Below, in pieces: positions 60,694 through 64,000 of a stretch of DNA of 64,000 nt; the stretch's first letter is position 1, and every line of letters begins with the position of its first letter. The notes beneath the pieces are model-generated. The model made no database searches. It had not been told where the DNA came from and saw nothing but the letters and a program-made list of their open reading frames with translations. The translations under genes and the position numbers were made by a program. The stretch is taken from contig CAJQLE010000003.1 in the NCBI GenBank assembly GCA_905479105.1, forward strand, positions 1 to 64,000. Direction: 5' to 3'. The stretch comes from an uncultured Flavobacteriales bacterium (GTDB lineage Bacteria; Bacteroidota; Bacteroidia; Flavobacteriales_G; Salibacteraceae).

Positions 60694-61643
60694 TGTCTGA
60701 TCAAAAGGAAAATATTGAAAAAATATTCAGGGAGGCACTTCAGTCTTACGAAGTACCTGTAGGTCCTGAAGTTTGGGCATCGATTCAATCTTCATTGAGC
60801 GGTGTGGGGGCGGTTTCGTCAGCAGCGGCTAGCGGAAACCTTTTCCTAGGAAAAGCAGCAGCCATTATTGGTTTTGCTGGCTTAATTACCGCAGCGACTA
60901 TTGCTGAGGTTGAATATCAAAATTCTGAAACTGCATCTCTTACTGAGGTGGAATTTTCAGAAGAGCAGCAAGCAAATACTGAAGAAACCAATACATCTTT
61001 TGAAGAAGAGCGTGTAGTTGTTGAAAGCGCAATTCAACAAAACAGCGCTGATCAAAACACAGATGCTCCTATTGTCGTAATTGACGATACTAGATCAGAG
61101 AAAACAAAAGCATCAAATAAACCAGGTATTGAAGGTTTCTCAGAGAGCCCTTCAAATAACCCAACGGAAGAAGACAACACGCTGTCAGACCACTCTGAAA
61201 GCTCTGCAAAGTTGTCTGAACCGAGAGTGGAGACATCAGAAGAAGTGAAAAGTGATGTTCAAAATGGATCTACTGTTTCTTCAACCGTGGCTAATAACCA
61301 AGCAGAAAAGGTCGAAGCGCAGGAAGAACCTGAAATTGAAAAAACAACGGCTTATTTTACGCACAATGCCGAACAAGTCATTACTCCAAACGGAGATCCA
61401 TACAACGAATATTTCGAGGTGAATGGATACGGTATAAAAGACTTTACACTTCGTATTATGACAAGAGGCGGACAGCTCGTTTTTGAATCGAATGACATTT
61501 CAGTAAGATGGAATGGATTGGATCGCTTTGGAAACGCACTTCCATCTGGGATTTACTTTTACGAGATCCAAGCAGTTGGCGATGATAACCTGCCATACTT
61601 AGAAAAGAATGCTAAGGGCAGCGTAACAATCGTTCGCAACTAA
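60693..61643 (+). CDS. Membrane protein with gliding-associated domain, putative anti-sigma factor
   Basis: 316 residues. About 48 N-terminal residues are cytoplasmic (IFREALQSYEVPVGPEVWAS, which resembles Bacteroidota anti-sigma openings), one membrane helix (AAAIIGFAGLITAATIAEV), a Ser/Glu-rich spacer (about 70-215), and a CHU_C-like domain (VITPNGDPYNEYFEVNGYG, GIYFYEIQ, KGSVTIVRN). There is no cleavable signal, so the domain stays tethered outside. Coupled to the sigma factor gene; anti-sigma role is inferred. Confidence 0.7.
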   Translation: MSDQKENIEKIFREALQSYEVPVGPEVWASIQSSLSGVGAVSSAAASGNLFLGKAAAIIGFAGLITAATIAEVEYQNSETASLTEVEFSEEQQANTEETNTSFEEERVVVESAIQQNSADQNTDAPIVVIDDTRSEKTKASNKPGIEGFSESPSNNPTEEDNTLSDHSESSAKLSEPRVETSEEVKSDVQNGSTVSSTVANNQAEKVEAQEEPEIEKTTAYFTHNAEQVITPNGDPYNEYFEVNGYGIKDFTLRIMTRGGQLVFESNDISVRWNGLDRFGNALPSGIYFYEIQAVGDDNLPYLEKNAKGSVTIVRN

Positions 61644-62899
61644 AACCCTTCTTTAACAAAGGAGGTGATCAGCTGAAATACTTCAGAGTAATTGGTTAAT
61701 GGAATGTTTTCAGGAACATCATTAACGTCATGATAGTGTTTGTAATCTCCTTCGGTGTAGATGAAAAAACTAGGCACCCCTTTTTCATAAAACGGATAAT
61801 GATCGCTGTTTGCAGCAGCTCCGCGTGCCTTCACTTGGTTAAGTAAACTTTCTCTTTCATTGATAGCATTTAGACGATCAAAAGCATCGTTGAAAATTGA
61901 TCCATTCACAACCGTGATTCCTTTTTTAGCATCTGCCATTAAATCCAGGTTGAGCAAAAATTTGATTTTATTTAAAGGGAATAAAGGATGTTCAACAAAG
62001 AATTTTGATCCTACAAGTCCAGCTTCTTCCCCTGCAAACCAAATAAATATTGTATTGTACTTTGGGGGATGCTCTACGTAATAATCAGCAAGATCTAACA
62101 GCATGGCACTTCCGCTAGCATTATCGCTGGCGCCTGCTATGTAAGTGTCTTTGCCCATTCTTCCCAAATGATCAAAGTGTGCGCTGAAAACTACCATTGA
62201 ATCAACTTGCCCAGGAATAAATGCAACAACATTTTGTGATTGATAATCGCTTATCCACTCTTGGTCAATGGCGAGGTCTACCGTTTTTATTTTTTTGTCC
62301 AACCCTTCTTTTGAAACATCAAGAATCGTTGTGTTGTAAGTTCGTCTGCTAACCCACCAAGTAAGCTTTTTGTCTTTTAAGAGAACATAACTTTTCGCAT
62401 TCAAAGGGTTTTGGTTGATGCCTTTTGAAAATTCTTCAATTATGGCATTTTCCGAAGCCTCATCAATTACAACAAATCGGTTTTGTACTTTTTTCTTCGA
62501 GGCCGTTTTTAATATTTTTTCTTGGTTCTTGACCATGTTTGGCTTCAGGTAGAGAACCTTGTATGAACCATTTATTTTCTGCGAACCAGGATTAACTTGA
62601 TAATCAACTCCCGTTTGCAATAATTCGCCATTGAACTTGACGCTCATGTCGCCAGGAAAAGTGTTTACGCCAAGCGTAAAGGATTGAGCATAAGAATTAC
62701 CAAAGGACTTGAGCCCTTTTTCTTTGCACTGCCGCTCAATAAATGATGCAGCCTTCACATCTCCTTGAAAAACATATCCTCTACCATGATAGCGAGGCGC
62801 GCAAAGCGAATCAATCATTTCTTTCGCGTACGAAGAATCTTGTGCGTTTGAAATTCCAACTAAAAAAAGGGTGAACAGAAGTAGAGCAGAGCGCAACAT
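61640..62899 (-). CDS. M28 family zinc metallopeptidase
   Basis: 419 residues, secreted (SALLLFTLFLVGISNAQ). The two-zinc site is seen as SAHFDHLG, ASDNASGSAM, FAGEEAGLVGSKF, LNLDLMAD and YKHYHDVNDVPENI. The N-terminal 200 residues include a PA-like insert. Probably an aminopeptidase or carboxypeptidase acting on exported peptides. Coupled by TAATG to the coiled-coil gene and overlaps the convergent gene end by 4 bases. Confidence 0.92.
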   Translation of the reverse strand: MLRSALLLFTLFLVGISNAQDSSYAKEMIDSLCAPRYHGRGYVFQGDVKAASFIERQCKEKGLKSFGNSYAQSFTLGVNTFPGDMSVKFNGELLQTGVDYQVNPGSQKINGSYKVLYLKPNMVKNQEKILKTASKKKVQNRFVVIDEASENAIIEEFSKGINQNPLNAKSYVLLKDKKLTWWVSRRTYNTTILDVSKEGLDKKIKTVDLAIDQEWISDYQSQNVVAFIPGQVDSMVVFSAHFDHLGRMGKDTYIAGASDNASGSAMLLDLADYYVEHPPKYNTIFIWFAGEEAGLVGSKFFVEHPLFPLNKIKFLLNLDLMADAKKGITVVNGSIFNDAFDRLNAINERESLLNQVKARGAAANSDHYPFYEKGVPSFFIYTEGDYKHYHDVNDVPENIPLTNYSEVFQLITSFVKEGF

Positions 62900-63525
62900 T
62901 ATGAGAAACGTCTTGAAACCAGTGTTTTAAATGCAACAACGGTTTCGTCTTCTTCGTTCCAATGGTATTTTGAAGAAAGCTCTTCATCCATTAATCGTAT
63001 AGCATCACTAATTGACTCAAGATGATTTAACTCCTCTACAGCTTTTGAAAACGCATTCATATCGCCATTGAATAAGACATTGGCAAATAGAAACCGTTCG
63101 TTTATTCCAATGGCTTTTTTAATGTCGTTTAGAGGCTGAATACGCACTTTGTCTGCGAGGGATACAGATTCGGATTCAGGAATCTGTTTGACTATGGATT
63201 TGCCTTGTTCTTGAGAAAACTCTTCAATAGTTCGCATGATCGCTTCGTGCTGCTGTTCTTCGTTCACTTCTAAAGAGGATGATTTTTCTTCTTTCATCAT
63301 TTCTTGAGGCTCTTCTTCTGAGACTATTGGCTCTTCAGCTTCCTCAGGTTCTTCTTGAACAAGCGATGGCGATTCATCTTTAATAGCAGGATCTCCTTCT
63401 ATTGCGGCTTCTATAGTTGCTCTCATGGCTTCTAAGTCTTCCTTTAATAAGTGAAGCTCGTTTTCCTTTTCTGCAAGTTGTTTTCCGAGGAGTTCTATTT
63501 TTTCAATCAAGTCTTTCATATTCAT
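62899..63525 (-). CDS. Coiled-coil protein of unknown function
   Basis: 208 residues. N-terminal coiled coil (KIELLGKQLAEKENELHLLK), an acidic Glu/Pro/Ser stretch (about 50-110), and a conserved helical C-terminal domain (LNDIKKAIGINERFLFANVL, FSKAVEELNHLESI, WNEEDETVVAFKTLVSRRF) common in Bacteroidota proteins of unknown role. ATG at 63525 or the next at 63519. First gene of the pair with the M28 peptidase. Confidence 0.82.
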   Translation of the reverse strand: MNMKDLIEKIELLGKQLAEKENELHLLKEDLEAMRATIEAAIEGDPAIKDESPSLVQEEPEEAEEPIVSEEEPQEMMKEEKSSSLEVNEEQQHEAIMRTIEEFSQEQGKSIVKQIPESESVSLADKVRIQPLNDIKKAIGINERFLFANVLFNGDMNAFSKAVEELNHLESISDAIRLMDEELSSKYHWNEEDETVVAFKTLVSRRFS

Positions 63526-63646
63526 GCCTTACAAACGCTGTTCAAAGATGGCAATTGTGCCTTCGATTTACTAATCTTTAAGAAATGATGGCAATCAAGT
63601 CATATTTTGCAAGCTATTCCATGATGAATATAGAAATTCGTATTTA

Positions 63647-64000
63647 ATGTTTTTAGAGTATACAGGTAATAAAAGGCATAAGTATGGCTGGATCGAAGTG
63701 GTCTGTGGCTCTATGTTTTCAGGAAAAACGGAAGAATTAATTCGAAGATTGAAGCGCGCCCAATTTGCTGGTCAGAAGATTGAAATCTTCAAACCGGATG
63801 TAGATGTGCGATATGATGATGAAGAAGTGATCTCCCATGATGAAAACGCAATAAGTTCAACGCCTGTCGAGTCTTCTGGAAATATTTTGATTTTGTCCAA
63901 TGCTGCTGAAGTTGTTGGAATAGATGAAGCTCAGTTTTTCGATGTTGAATTGGTTAATGTGTGCAATCAATTGGCGAACATGGGGAAAAGAGTAATTGTT
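63647..64000 (+). CDS. tdk: Thymidine kinase, N-terminal part (runs off right edge)
   Basis: 118 codons are visible from the ATG at 63647. The P-loop is [18 protein letters not shown] and the Walker B motif is [24 protein letters not shown] matches the family loop after the first strands. Phosphorylates thymidine for salvage. Divergent from the coiled-coil gene; the remaining C-terminal part with the zinc site lies outside the window. Confidence 0.95.
   Translation, partial: MFLEYTGNKRHKYGWIEVVCGSMFSGKTEELIRRLKRAQFAGQKIEIFKPDVDVRYDDEEVISHDENAISSTPVESSGNILILSNAAEVVGIDEAQFFDVELVNVCNQLANMGKRVIV

Noticed and set aside
1-64000. CRISPR array, rRNA or tmRNA
   Set aside because: No regularly spaced identical repeats with unique spacers and no rRNA- or tmRNA-like segments were seen.

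Overview
The window comes from a bacterium of the phylum Bacteroidota, most likely a marine or freshwater member of the Flavobacteriales. The evidence is gliding-motility/type IX secretion (T9SS) C-terminal domains on several secreted proteins, a DUF4270 lipoprotein next to a glycogen synthase and panC, a DUF5723 outer-membrane protein, YwqK/MORN-type repeats, and promoter boxes of the Bacteroidota form TAnnTTTG. Shine-Dalgarno sequences are mostly absent. No rRNA or CRISPR array was seen; there is one tRNA (Leu, CAA anticodon).

Layout. 1-1726 is the start of a large secreted LamG/HYR-type protein cut by the window edge. 1872-7892 holds ribonucleotide reductase (nrdB-nrdA), a DUF3109 cysteine-rich protein and glycyl-tRNA synthetase. 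7885-11117 looks like an insertion bounded by two copies of the glyS 3' end and carries a T9SS-type secreted protein and a small secreted protein. 11177-14199 is a small membrane protein plus a TonB-dependent receptor. 14239-16411 is prs-rplY-pth, followed by tRNA-Leu. 17118-22280 is accessory: a YHYH-domain protein, a DUF5723 protein, and decayed fragments of a tyrosine recombinase, an SRPBCC protein, a DUF3109 gene and the nrdB leader. 22281-29280 is a divergent locus of a PapD-like chaperone, two related secreted subunit-like proteins and a 1160-residue barrel protein; I read it as a possible chaperone/usher-like surface-structure system. 29437-36724 holds an operon for ACMSD-like, M1 peptidase and Asp-box proteins, then a dCMP deaminase, an S41 protease, a small lipoprotein and superoxide dismutase.

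36795-44894 is an integrative element of about 8.1 kb inserted exactly at the glmS stop codon. It encodes two tandem serine recombinases, an excisionase-like protein, a coiled-coil/EF-hand protein paired with a GIY-YIG nuclease, a broken acetyltransferase and several unknown proteins. The large recombinase reads through the right junction into glmS. Joining the two ends, as in the excised circle, restores a longer recombinase whose last 110 codons now lie at the opposite end of the element. The attachment site therefore appears to lie inside the integrase gene, so integration swaps the enzyme's C-terminus. This is the most striking observation in the window.

44883-51517 is chromosomal again: glmS, DUF4270, glycogen synthase, panC, an APS-reductase-like gene and an NAD-dependent epimerase. 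51518-56048 holds an MDR oxidoreductase, a SPOR protein, a lipoprotein and a membrane-anchored unknown. 56622-59963 is a tightly overlapping operon of an RPE-like/CBS fusion, DAHP synthase, a KdsC-like phosphatase and rsmI. 60157-61643 pairs an ECF sigma factor with a membrane protein that ends in a gliding-associated domain. The window closes with an M28 peptidase, a coiled-coil protein and the start of thymidine kinase.

A recurring theme is decayed partial copies of genes present elsewhere in this same window (glyS tail, DUF3109 plus nrdB leader, epimerase).
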